DNA of 64,000 bases from Comamonas testosteroni (GTDB lineage: Bacteria; Pseudomonadota; Gammaproteobacteria; Burkholderiales; Burkholderiaceae_C). The notes beneath the pieces are model-generated. The model ran no database searches, was not told the DNA's origin, and was given only the letters and a program-made list of their open reading frames with translations. The DNA is taken from positions 186,001 to 250,000 of the forward strand of contig NZ_CP129672.1 of NCBI RefSeq assembly GCF_030505195.1, written 5' to 3'. The position numbers were made by a program, and so were the translations under genes. Shown in pieces: positions 32,727 through 40,944 of the stretch (positions are counted from its first letter, which is position 1; every line of letters starts with the position of its first letter).

Positions 32727-33545
32727 TTATTTCAACGATTCCTTGTACATCTTGGCATTCTCAACTTCCTTGCCTGCATCAGTGATAGCTTTTTCATAAT
32801 CGGCTCTCGATGGCGAAATCACTGGCAGGATTTGCCGCTCGTCGAAGTCCTTTACCGAAGCAAATTCAAGCTTCAGTTGGTACTGCTTGCTTTTGGCATT
32901 CTGAACCTCCAAGGTGTTCCAGTTGTCGCAAGCCATGAAGCCAACTTCATAGTTTTTCCTCATGCTTGCGCCGGCACGCAAGCCGCCCTCGTACTTGAAA
33001 GTGCTGTAGACCTTGCAATGACGCGTGCTGGTTTCCTCACCATTCAAGAACAACCAGGCATCCCATTGGGCAGATGACAAATTGAATTTACTCGAGTTGC
33101 TGACTTCATAGACAAAGTCCTTGCCAAATCCAAATCGATTCTGAATCGTCAGTCCTCGGGCCGAGATCTTGGACAGCTCTGCCTCCACGCCCTTCAGAGA
33201 CAGCTCTTGCTGCGTCAGTCTCTCTGCATTGGCCGCCAGCTCTGCTGCACTCTTTGCTGCCTGCTGGGTTTTCAGCTGTATGTACTCATCTGCCTCACGA
33301 CTGATGACGACACGCGGCGTCATGCTCGAGTACTTCGCAATCAGCTGCTGCAGACTGAAATTGCTTACAGCCCAGTTGAATGCCTCCTGCTGATGGGCAC
33401 TCATGTCTGGCCATGCCTTGTTCAGCGACGCTCTGTAAGCTGCTTCATCAGTTGTTGCCAAGGGAGCATCGATGCCCTTACCTGTACAGCCGACCAACAA
33501 CAGCGCTAAGCCCAACAGGCCCGCAGATCCACGACTCACTAGCAT
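32727..33545 (-). CDS. Hypothetical lipoprotein
   Basis: The 272-residue product has a signal peptide with lipobox LLVGC, so it is probably a lipoprotein. The mature part contains an Ala/Gln/Glu-rich helical stretch (about 85-125, likely coiled coil), then a mixed domain including KDFVYEVSNSSKFNLSSAQW, which looks like a beta-sandwich. The start at 33545 is preferred over 33563 because GGGAG precedes it at the right spacing. Family not recognised. Neighbours are phage and SOS-gene remnants, so it may be a leftover cargo gene. Confidence 0.6.
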   Translation of the reverse strand: MLVSRGSAGLLGLALLLVGCTGKGIDAPLATTDEAAYRASLNKAWPDMSAHQQEAFNWAVSNFSLQQLIAKYSSMTPRVVISREADEYIQLKTQQAAKSAAELAANAERLTQQELSLKGVEAELSKISARGLTIQNRFGFGKDFVYEVSNSSKFNLSSAQWDAWLFLNGEETSTRHCKVYSTFKYEGGLRAGASMRKNYEVGFMACDNWNTLEVQNAKSKQYQLKLEFASVKDFDERQILPVISPSRADYEKAITDAGKEVENAKMYKESLK

Positions 33546-33629
33546 CTCGGCTCCCTCATTCATTTAATTATTGCTGGCTCAAATATACCAATTGTTACAA
33601 ACATACCAACGTATCCGAGACGACCAAAT

Positions 33630-33896
33630 GGAGTTGAGGAAATTCATGCTCTTGGTGGATGAGTTCTTCCGCCCCCAGCATGACGACATAGTGGTGGCGG
33701 AGATGGACGGGGATCTCACCTGCAAGCACCTGTCCGGCGCACCTGCGGCGTGTGTGCAACTTTGCCGGGCTGCCGGTCGGCGATCAGCAATTGCTGATGG
33801 AATGCACGCCCGTTGGCGATGCATGGGTGTCGGCAGGCGAACCGCCGAGCACTTGGCAGAGCTTGACGTGCACAGCATGGCAGCGTTTGAGGAGTG
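33630..33896 (+). pseudogene. UmuD-like S24 peptidase remnant
   Basis: The translated segment LLVDEFFRPQHDDIVVAEMD, followed by GDLTCKHL, aligns by eye with the C-terminal part of UmuD-type SOS peptidases (LIVD, then GDIV, then DGEFTVKKL). The upstream catalytic half is absent and the frame then drifts. It lies close to the gpD remnant and may derive from the same prophage or plasmid. Confidence 0.45.
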
Positions 33897-34163
33897 AAAC
33901 CCCAGGGCTAAGGCTCTGCGCCACCCTTGGAAGAGCTCTGAATAAATCAGAAACTACCCGCTATAAGGCATCCGCACCATCATTGATGCATCGCCAATCA
34001 CTTCTAAGCTATTGATTTCTCGTTGCCGAATATTGCGCAATGACTGTCAAAGGCCGCGATAGCAGACACAGAAAAGATTTATGCAGAGGCTCCTTAGGGA
34101 ACCTCTGCATAAAAGCACCAGTCTAAAACCAAGCTGCCGATGCTAGACCTGACCTGCTCAGGG
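33897..34163. repeat. Gene-poor gap with 12-bp perfect inverted repeat
   Basis: TTTATGCAGAGG (34078-34089) and CCTCTGCATAAA (34102-34113) form a perfect stem with a 12-nt loop. It lies 50 bp downstream of the Crp/Fnr gene (minus strand), where it could act as a terminator, or it may be a pair of insertion-sequence ends. Nothing else is recognised in this gap. Confidence 0.5.
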
Positions 34164-34841
34164 CTATGCGCTGCAGAAAATTTCAATCCAGCGATAACCC
34201 AGGCGAATCTTCTTTTGTGCTTGAAGTTCGCGCAGTTCGAGGTTGACTTTTTGACGAGACGCTCCAACGGCATGCGCGAGATCACCTTGAGAAATGCGAA
34301 GCACGACATTGCCGTGAACAGGCTTTCCGTTTTCAGCTGCTATGCGTTGCAACGTCGCCCAAACTCTCGCATTGAGAGTCTCTTCAGCCCTGATGAAGAT
34401 CATGTCGAACAATTCGTTCACGCGCAGGCTTAGTGCACGTGCCACTGCCAAAGATGCCAGAGCATCGCTTGCCAAGACCTCGAGCAAGGGCTGACTTGGC
34501 AAGATTAGAAGTTCGACGTCTCCGGTTGCGACAAGGTCTACCGGCACCGGCGCATTTCCCAACACCGAACTAAAACCGCTGATTTCGCCTGGTTCCATCC
34601 AACGCGTAAATTGCTCGGCCCCTCCTGGGGTGTAGCCCACAGAGCGCAGACGTCCTGACAACACAACCAACACGCTCTGTGCAGAGTCACCTCTTTTCTG
34701 TACGAGTTGGCCGTCGTGGAACGTTCGCTTGATGCCAATGGCACGAAGCCGCTGCATAGAGGGCTCAGGGAAGTTCGCAAGCCAATCCACGCGGTAACGG
34801 TCACCCGATAGACGCCTAGGGAAGTCGAGCTTGGTGTTCAT
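34164..34841 (-). CDS. Crp/Fnr family transcriptional regulator
   Basis: The 225-residue protein has an effector domain starting near RVDWLANFPEPSMQRLRAIG and a PGEISGFSSVLGNAPVPVDL segment. The C-terminal winged helix contains RISQGDLAHAVGASRQKVNLELREL, read here as two shorter pieces, with recognition helix ASRQKVNLEL. No oxygen-sensing cysteine cluster is seen. The ATG at 34841 is used; the frame continues to 34928, but the added residues do not fit the family. It is divergent from the ABC transporter/dioxygenase genes, whose promoter region it shares (about 100 bp), so it is the best candidate for their regulator. Confidence 0.85.
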   Translation of the reverse strand: MNTKLDFPRRLSGDRYRVDWLANFPEPSMQRLRAIGIKRTFHDGQLVQKRGDSAQSVLVVLSGRLRSVGYTPGGAEQFTRWMEPGEISGFSSVLGNAPVPVDLVATGDVELLILPSQPLLEVLASDALASLAVARALSLRVNELFDMIFIRAEETLNARVWATLQRIAAENGKPVHGNVVLRISQGDLAHAVGASRQKVNLELRELQAQKKIRLGYRWIEIFCSA

Positions 34842-34942
34842 CCGAACATTGTCACCTGAGGCGCAATTCAATTGGCTGGTCGATTTTTTAATCCGTTTGC
34901 ATACCGATTGTCGTAACTCTCTCTCCAACGGAACGGATTACC

Positions 34943-35935
34943 ATGATTCGAAAAAAACTGATCGCTCTCGCTATAGCTTCTGTATCGGCGCTATCCACTT
35001 CGGCTATGGCTCAGTCCGTCGTCTTGCGCATACAGGACTATCCCGGCTTGGGCAACTTTCTGGTTCGTGTCGCCAATGCGAATGGACTCTGCGCAAAGCA
35101 TGCCATCACGTGCGAATTGCGCAGCATTCCGCAGGCTCCGTTAGCGATGCAGACACTGCTGGCGGGAGATCTCGACGTCGCATTTACGCCTCCGGAGGTT
35201 CTTGTCCAGGCTGCGAACAAGGGAGCTGCAGTCAAAGCGATTGGCAGCGGAGCTCGCGGACCCACATTCTTCCTCATGGCGGGAGCTGGCTTGGATACGC
35301 CCAATGCGGCCCATGGCTATCCGGCGGTCATGCAGGATTTCAAAGGCAAGAAAATCGGCGTTACAGCAAGAGGCGGCGCAGCCGAGTTCCAGTTGGTGAG
35401 CCTGCTCAAGGGTGCAGGCATGTCTACCCAGGACGTCACGATTGTTGCGGTCGGCTCGCCCAACACCGCCTTTCCTGCGATCTCGCAGAAGCAGATTGAT
35501 GGGCTGATGCTTTTCACCCCGATGGATGGCTTTTGCGAAGTGTCGAAGGTATGCCGGATGGTGGTTGATCCCCGCAAGGGGCAAGGTCCCAGTGATGTCC
35601 TGGAGACCGACGGAGCCTCGATGCTGCAAGTCGTGCGCGATGAATTTCTTCAGAAAAACTCTAAGGCGATAGAGGGGTACCGAAGGGCCATGATTGAAGC
35701 GAGTGAGTTTGCGCAGAACCCCGCAAACTTTGGGGCACTGCTCAAGATTGCGCAAGACACCTTCAAGATCAATATTCCGAATGGAGACCAGATTCTTGAG
35801 GTCTCGCTGCGTAACTCTTTGCCCTCTTTGCAATTTCCTGTAGATCCCAAGGCCTTCCAGGATACAGCGAGGTATATGCAACGTACAGGCCAGATCAGCA
35901 AGGTGGTGGACACCTCTACGCTGCTGGTGCAGTGA
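34943..35935 (+). CDS. ABC transporter substrate-binding protein (NitT/TauT type)
   Basis: The 330-residue protein begins with a clear signal peptide (KKLIALAIASVSALSTSAMA) and belongs to the SsuA/TauA/ThiY-like periplasmic receptors. A type-II binding fold is suggested by FTPPEVLVQAANKGAAVKAI and by FKGKKIGVTARGGAAEFQLV. It precedes an ATPase, a permease and a TauD/TfdA dioxygenase in one operon, so the ligand is probably an organosulfonate, organic acid or a related compound that the dioxygenase then attacks. The ligand cannot be deduced from sequence alone. Confidence 0.88.
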   Translation: MIRKKLIALAIASVSALSTSAMAQSVVLRIQDYPGLGNFLVRVANANGLCAKHAITCELRSIPQAPLAMQTLLAGDLDVAFTPPEVLVQAANKGAAVKAIGSGARGPTFFLMAGAGLDTPNAAHGYPAVMQDFKGKKIGVTARGGAAEFQLVSLLKGAGMSTQDVTIVAVGSPNTAFPAISQKQIDGLMLFTPMDGFCEVSKVCRMVVDPRKGQGPSDVLETDGASMLQVVRDEFLQKNSKAIEGYRRAMIEASEFAQNPANFGALLKIAQDTFKINIPNGDQILEVSLRNSLPSLQFPVDPKAFQDTARYMQRTGQISKVVDTSTLLVQ

Positions 35936-35946
35936 GCGGAGGCGAT

Positions 35947-36747
35947 ATGCCCATTCCCAACGCTCTTGCCTCCAGACAGCCTGCGGTTGCCGTAGATGGC
36001 CTGCATTTAAGCTTCGACGGCAACAATCCGGTTCTGGCGGACATCTCTCTGAATATTGCCGAAGGCGAATTTGTCTCTCTCGTTGGCCCAAGCGGCTGCG
36101 GTAAGACAACCTTGCTAAATCTGTGTGCGGGCCTGGTTGAAAGCACGGGTTCCGGATCCATCAAAGTGATGGGTAGCCCTCCACGATCCGGTAATCCCCA
36201 AATCGGCTACATGCTCGCGCGCGATAGCCTCTTGCCGTGGTGTTCCGCCTTGGAAAACGCCGCCTTTGGCTCAAAGGTCAGAGGGCAAACCAAGAAACAA
36301 AGCCTTGAACGCGCACGAAAAATGCTCGCCGAGGTAGGCCTTGCAGAGCATGCCAATGCATTGCCGAAGGCACTTTCGCACGGCATGCGTCAGCGTACTG
36401 CTCTCGCACGGACATTTGCATTGGATGCACCGCTGCTGTTGATGGATGAGCCATTTGGAGCACTTGATGCGCAAACCAAGTTGCAGCTTCAAGATTTGCT
36501 TCTATGCCTCTGTCATCAGCACCGACAAACGGCTTTGTTCGTCACTCACGATTTGGCAGAAGCTGTCGCCGTTTCCGATCGTGTGATCGTGATGTCGTCC
36601 AGGCCAGGACGCATCATTGCAGACGTGCCGATTGACCTACCGCGACCTCGCTCAATTCGTGAATTGCAAAAGTCGCCACGTTTCCACGAACTCTATGCGA
36701 CTCTCTGGTCGCAGCTTGAATCGGGGTGGGTACACCATGAAGGCTAA
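35947..36747 (+). CDS. ABC transporter ATP-binding protein (NitT/TauT type)
   Basis: The 266-residue protein energises uptake. Walker A GPSGCGKTTLL lies near residue 50, the ABC signature is LSHGMRQR, Walker B is LLLMDEPFGALD, and the switch histidine is in VTHDLAEAV. GGAGG lies 5 nt before the ATG at 35947; a GTG at 35932 that overlaps the preceding stop is an alternative. Its end overlaps the permease start by 11 bp. Confidence 0.92.
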   Translation: MPIPNALASRQPAVAVDGLHLSFDGNNPVLADISLNIAEGEFVSLVGPSGCGKTTLLNLCAGLVESTGSGSIKVMGSPPRSGNPQIGYMLARDSLLPWCSALENAAFGSKVRGQTKKQSLERARKMLAEVGLAEHANALPKALSHGMRQRTALARTFALDAPLLLMDEPFGALDAQTKLQLQDLLLCLCHQHRQTALFVTHDLAEAVAVSDRVIVMSSRPGRIIADVPIDLPRPRSIRELQKSPRFHELYATLWSQLESGWVHHEG

Positions 36748-37492
36748 TCGACTGCAGTGGGTACTCTTGCACATCGTTTTCATAGCCTTAATGCTGGGAT
36801 TTGCCGAGATCGCCTCTTCGCGTAAATGGGTTGATCCGACATTTTTTGGCCAACCAAGTGGAGTACTGGCCTACCTTTGGGAAAACGTAAGAACAGCAAA
36901 GTTTTGGAGCGACCTAGGCTGGACTCTGACAGCTGTAGCCGCGTCTTTTGTTCTGGGCAGCCTGGCCGCATTCGCCGTTGGACTCATTTTTGTTCGCTGG
37001 CCTGCGATCGAGAGATTCGCTGACCCCTACTTCAACGCGCTCAATGTGATGCCACGTATTGCTCTGGCACCGCTGTTCATCCTGTGGTTCGGCCTTGGAA
37101 TAGGCAGCAAGATTGCCGTTGGCTGCTCGCTTACCTTCTTCATCGTTCTCTCTGCGACTGTAGCTGGCATCCGCGGGGTGAGCCAGGACCACTTGACGCT
37201 ATGCAAGACATTGGGGGCGAAAGCCGGCACAACGTTCTTCGAGGTCACTTTGCCTGGTGCGGTCCCAGTGATCTTTTCAGGACTCAGACTAGGGTTGATC
37301 TATGCCCTGCTCGGAGTTGTCGGCACCGAAATCATCGCAAGCGAAAAGGGCCTGGGCCAAACCTTGGCCTATCTCGGCTCCACCTTCGATATCAATGGCG
37401 TTATGGCTCTCCTGCTGGTACTCGCATTGCTAGGGGTTGGCATCGTGCGCTTCATGACCTGGCTCGAAAAACGCCTGCTGCACTGGCAGTAA
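36737..37492 (+). CDS. ABC transporter permease (NitT/TauT type)
   Basis: The 251-residue membrane protein has about six helices and the cytoplasmic EAA-like loop CKTLGAKAGTTFFEVTLPGAVPVIF in part, which contacts the ATPase. The start at 36737 lies inside the end of the ATPase gene, a sign of translational coupling. Sequence and size match SsuC/TauC-type permeases. Confidence 0.91.
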   Translation: MKANRLQWVLLHIVFIALMLGFAEIASSRKWVDPTFFGQPSGVLAYLWENVRTAKFWSDLGWTLTAVAASFVLGSLAAFAVGLIFVRWPAIERFADPYFNALNVMPRIALAPLFILWFGLGIGSKIAVGCSLTFFIVLSATVAGIRGVSQDHLTLCKTLGAKAGTTFFEVTLPGAVPVIFSGLRLGLIYALLGVVGTEIIASEKGLGQTLAYLGSTFDINGVMALLLVLALLGVGIVRFMTWLEKRLLHWQ

Positions 37493-37536
37493 GCAGTTCT
37501 CTCACTACCACCTGCTATCCCTGAAAGGCATTGAAC

Positions 37537-38436
37537 ATGGCCAATACCACACCCATGGAGTTGATCGATATTGCTAGCCGCTACAAGCACATACAGCCGG
37601 TCCCCAGAATGCCGAACTTCGCGGCTTGGATCGAAGGCGTTGATCTCACGAAGCCTCTGACTGATGAAGTTAAGGCTGAACTTCGCCAGGCGTTGTTCGA
37701 CTTCGAGGTCATCTTCTTCAAACCGCAAACAATCACACCAGAGCAACACATTGCATTGGGGCAGGTATTTGGACCGATCTCAAATGGCTCCTATTTCGAC
37801 CGCAACGCGAATGCTCCCGAGATGGAAATGATCGTGTCCGACCGCGACCGACCGCCGGCCATCGACAACTGGCATACAGACATCAGCTGGAAGCTCAACC
37901 CCCCATTAGGAACAGCGATACAGATCACCGTGACTCCTCCAGCTGGTGGAAACACTTGCTGGAGCAGCACCAGCAAAGCCTTTGAATGGCTATCCCCCGG
38001 CATGCAACAGTACTTGGAGGGGTTGAGTGCCGTGCACACCTGGGAACAATCAGGCTTTCGTGAATACCTTGGAAAAAAGGGAGACGAAGCTCTCATCGCT
38101 GCAATCAAGGCAGGCAAGCCGGTCACACATCCTGTGGTCCGAGTGAATCCTGACTCAGGCCGTAAATGCATATTCGTGAATGCCGACTTCACCCGAAACA
38201 TCATTGGAATCGACCGCCATGAAGCTCGTGGGGTCCTTCATTTTCTACTTGGCTGGCTACAGAGACCAGAGTTCATGGTGCATCACCAGTGGGAAGCTGG
38301 CGGCATTGCGATATGGGATAACAGGAGCACGCAGCACTACGCTGTCGCTGATTACTGGCCCCATCACCGGGTAAACCAACGAGTCACCTTCGATACACCG
38401 TCTTCATTGATAGCCTCCCAAGTTCAAGCTGCCTGA
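37537..38436 (+). CDS. TauD/TfdA family Fe(II)/2-oxoglutarate-dependent dioxygenase
   Basis: The 299-residue enzyme contains the HxD iron site in DNWHTDISWK and the distal His in GGIAIWDNRSTQHYAVADYW. A 2-oxoglutarate-binding Arg lies near RVNQRVTFD. Members of the family hydroxylate taurine, 2,4-D, alkylsulfates or related compounds, releasing sulfite, phenol or sulfate. The gene is 45 bp after the permease, so transport and oxidation are coupled. The ATG at 37537 has GAAAGG upstream; a TTG at 37531 is less likely. Substrate is unknown. Confidence 0.9.
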   Translation: MANTTPMELIDIASRYKHIQPVPRMPNFAAWIEGVDLTKPLTDEVKAELRQALFDFEVIFFKPQTITPEQHIALGQVFGPISNGSYFDRNANAPEMEMIVSDRDRPPAIDNWHTDISWKLNPPLGTAIQITVTPPAGGNTCWSSTSKAFEWLSPGMQQYLEGLSAVHTWEQSGFREYLGKKGDEALIAAIKAGKPVTHPVVRVNPDSGRKCIFVNADFTRNIIGIDRHEARGVLHFLLGWLQRPEFMVHHQWEAGGIAIWDNRSTQHYAVADYWPHHRVNQRVTFDTPSSLIASQVQAA

Positions 38437-38476
38437 ACTAGTTCTCCGCAAATACATACGACATCCGGAGCATTGC

Positions 38477-38653
38477 ATGAAAGACCATCTGCAGTTCTAT
38501 ATCAACGGTCAATGGGTGGATACGGCCACCCCGCGCACCCTGGAGGTGATCAATCCCTCCACGCAGCAGCCCATTGCGCGCACCAGCCTGGGCTCGGCCG
38601 CCGATGTGGACGCCGCCATCAAAGTAGCCCATGCATTCATGCTCCTCCCATAG
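38477..38653 (+). pseudogene. Aldehyde dehydrogenase, N-terminal stub
   Basis: The frame begins with an ATG at 38477 and reads LQFYINGQWVDTATPRTLEV and INPSTQQPIARTSLGSAADV, the typical start of NAD-dependent aldehyde dehydrogenases. After about 50 residues it switches to unrelated sequence and stops at 38653. The gene was cut by a rearrangement. It presumably once followed the dioxygenase gene, oxidising its aldehyde product. Confidence 0.75.
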
Positions 38654-38751
38654 AAGGCGGAGAAATCGAACGCCTTGAGGAACACCTCATGAAACGACGC
38701 TTCATCGGCGATTGCTGCACCTTCAACAACGAATGTTTTCATTCGGCCCAT
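38632..38751 (-). pseudogene. Barstar-like protein, N-terminal stub
   Basis: The minus strand reads MGRMKTFVVEGAAIADEASF then HEVFLKAFDFSAFYGRSMNA, which resembles the first 40 residues of barstar-type RNase inhibitors. The sequence then runs into the antisense of the aldehyde dehydrogenase stub. It is preceded on the same strand by the C-terminal part of a membrane protein. It is a truncated gene. Confidence 0.5.
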
Positions 38752-38819
38752 CGCGTTTGACGTAAGGGGCGATGCGCGTCGGCGCTGCGCCCTGCTTGAT
38801 GGATGGGTTGGCATACGAA

Positions 38820-39686
38820 TCATCGCAGCGAGAATAGCTTCGATATACCAAAGCCGCCGATGATGATGGGATATACGCTTAACGGAATCCACCAAAACGT
38901 ATGCGGCGCATGCCTCCTCACCTTTAGAAATTTGATGACACGTTCGTATGTAGGCTCGACTTTCGTGAAGTAAGGTGAAGAAGAATTGCCCTCACCATTG
39001 TCTGGCGGCTCCTCTCTCATGCGGAGATCAGGAAAACGGTGGATCAGGAATTGGAGGATGAGAGCGGCACATATCAATGAAGGGCTGGAGATTTGATCGT
39101 TTGACAACTGACCATGAAACGCAAACCTATTCACTGCAGCACCAACCAAAGAGGTTGCAAGAGGAACGGCTATCGCCAAGCACCCTTTTCCAGTCCAGTA
39201 AATCAAGGTGTCTCCTCGTATGCCGAAATAGATATAGGCGACAAACATGTGCTGTTTGCCGCTGAAGATCTTCATTTCGGCGCGGTCGATGTGCACGAAG
39301 CCCAGCGTCGTTTCTTCAAACTTTCCGAGCCTTCGTGGCACCTGCATCGCGGGCTGTCGGCAGATGCCGTGACGCTGCAGGCATCGATGCAAGGCGCTGC
39401 GGCTGAGCCTGGGTGCCGTCTCCAGGAGCTGCCCCATGAGATCGTCCAGCGACAGATGCCTTTGCTTGCGTAATCCAATTGCAAAGTGTTCTTGCTCTTG
39501 AGAAAGATGCTGGCTTGCTCTGTACCGAGGAGCCATGCGCTCATTGAGAACAGAGGTGCGCGCACGCCACTTGGCCATGGTCTTGGCATAGCGCTTGGCC
39601 AAAGACCGATGGGATCCGGTGGCTAGCTGGAGTTCTGCGCGGATACGCGGCGTCGTGCGGGCGCTGCCATGCAGGCGGATTGCCAT
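38820..39686 (-). CDS. Chimeric frame: IS481 transposase N-terminus fused to a membrane protein C-terminus
   Basis: The 288-residue frame starts as an IS481-family transposase (MAIRLHGSARTTPRIRAELQ), close to the full copy at 57643-58614 but lacking about four residues after LAKRY. At about residue 150 (HMFVA) it turns into an unrelated sequence with hydrophobic helices (GCLAIAVPLATSLVGAAVNR and FWWIPLSVYPIIIGGFGISK). It ends just before the barstar-like stub. The junction at about 39238 is in frame, so a fusion protein could be made, but it is probably an accident of insertion and deletion. The catalytic part of the transposase is missing. Confidence 0.55.
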   Translation of the reverse strand: MAIRLHGSARTTPRIRAELQLATGSHRSLAKRYAKTMAKWRARTSVLNERMAPRYRASQHLSQEQEHFAIGLRKQRHLSLDDLMGQLLETAPRLSRSALHRCLQRHGICRQPAMQVPRRLGKFEETTLGFVHIDRAEMKIFSGKQHMFVAYIYFGIRGDTLIYWTGKGCLAIAVPLATSLVGAAVNRFAFHGQLSNDQISSPSLICAALILQFLIHRFPDLRMREEPPDNGEGNSSSPYFTKVEPTYERVIKFLKVRRHAPHTFWWIPLSVYPIIIGGFGISKLFSLR

Positions 39687-39742
39687 AGTGCTTTCTCCTG
39701 TTCCAGGCTGAAGAATGCACCATGACTTCCTGGGACCATACA
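39238..39742 (-). mobile_element. IS481-family element, one end only
   Basis: The segment is nearly identical to the right part of the complete element at 57652-58670, and ends with the same terminal sequence TGTATGGTCCCAGGAAGTCA (minus strand). The left half with the DDE domain is lost. Confidence 0.75.
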
Positions 39743-39765
39743 TTCAGCTTGCTTCTCGGGCAAGC

Positions 39766-40893
39766 TCAGAATCGGTGTACCGCTCCAACCTGAACGCCCT
39801 TGATCGTGCGCCCATTCACGTCATCTCCTGCGAGGTTGGATTTCAGCCCTCCCGATCCCGCGAGCCGGAACCCCGTGTTGCGCTCGTTCGCCATCCGCTC
39901 GGCCAGCGCGAACAGCATCGTTCGCTTAGACAAGTCATAGTATGCAGCTAACGTTGCGCCCTTGGCTCCCTCTCCATGAGGTCCATTGATCTGGCCCCAT
40001 AGGGCGCCTAAACGCAGTTTTGGCAGCACTCGGTAGTCAGCCGCGACCTGCCAGATCCGGTAGTACCGGCCCACGTCAGCATTCGTCCCTGCTACCACCC
40101 CACCTATATTGCTAAGGATAGAGCCAGCATTGTTGCCAGCTACGCTGGCGGTACTGTTGTTACTGCGCGCAAGGGCCAAGTAGATCTTGCCCTTGCCGTG
40201 ATCGTAGTTGGCATAGACGTTGTCGTAGCGCACAGGTGCCTTGTATGGCGCGTTCTGTGGCGCACGTGCGTACAAGCCCGTGTAGCCTACTTGATACGAG
40301 CCATTCATGTAGTCAACACCCGCCTGGTAGAGGGCTTGCCGAGATGGAGCCCCGGTTTCCGCCATGGCGTAGTGCAACTCTGCCTGGAGGCCGCCCACGC
40401 GAGGCGAGATGTAGGCAATATCGTTGTCGAAACGCGCAGGTACGCCGAAGTTGTTCACCATCGATCCTAAAGTGCGCCCCGTAAAATCGATAGCACCGCC
40501 GCTATTCAGCAACGCTGTGTTCTGCCGGCCTAGTCGCACCTCACCCCAACCACCGCCCAACCCCACCCAGCTCTGGCGGTCGAAGCCGCGCGTGGCTTCG
40601 GCCTGAGTCCCGTTGTCGGCGTTGATACCCATCTCCAGCTGAAACTTGGCATGGAGACCGCCGCCCAGCTCTTCCTTGCCACGAAAGCCGAGCCGACTGC
40701 GCAGTACGGCGCCATCCTCCAACGCGGTGATATTTTTGCCGGAGCTGCTACGCAAGTGACTGACATATTGGTCCAGTGAACCATAAATAGTGACGGACGA
40801 CTGCGCCCAGGCAGTTGCTCCGGTGGCTAAGAGAATTGAGAAGGCAGCGAACTGTCTGCCGCAGCGCGGTTTTAAAGACAAGACAAGGTGCAT
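39766..40893 (-). CDS. Outer-membrane porin (Gram-negative trimeric type)
   Basis: The 375-residue protein has a signal peptide ending in ATGATAWAQ, then SSVTIYGSLDQYVSHLRSSS, which is the typical start of betaproteobacterial porins. Alternating beta strands fill the rest and the last residue is Phe (GVQVGAVHRF), the outer-membrane insertion signal. It is the last gene of the SDR-FAD-NIPSNAP-Bug-porin operon, so it may admit the same substrate. Confidence 0.9.
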   Translation of the reverse strand: MHLVLSLKPRCGRQFAAFSILLATGATAWAQSSVTIYGSLDQYVSHLRSSSGKNITALEDGAVLRSRLGFRGKEELGGGLHAKFQLEMGINADNGTQAEATRGFDRQSWVGLGGGWGEVRLGRQNTALLNSGGAIDFTGRTLGSMVNNFGVPARFDNDIAYISPRVGGLQAELHYAMAETGAPSRQALYQAGVDYMNGSYQVGYTGLYARAPQNAPYKAPVRYDNVYANYDHGKGKIYLALARSNNSTASVAGNNAGSILSNIGGVVAGTNADVGRYYRIWQVAADYRVLPKLRLGALWGQINGPHGEGAKGATLAAYYDLSKRTMLFALAERMANERNTGFRLAGSGGLKSNLAGDDVNGRTIKGVQVGAVHRF

Positions 40894-40944
40894 GGATGGA
40901 TTCCCCTGTGGTTGTATTGCGGGCGGAAAGCAAAAAGGCTCATG

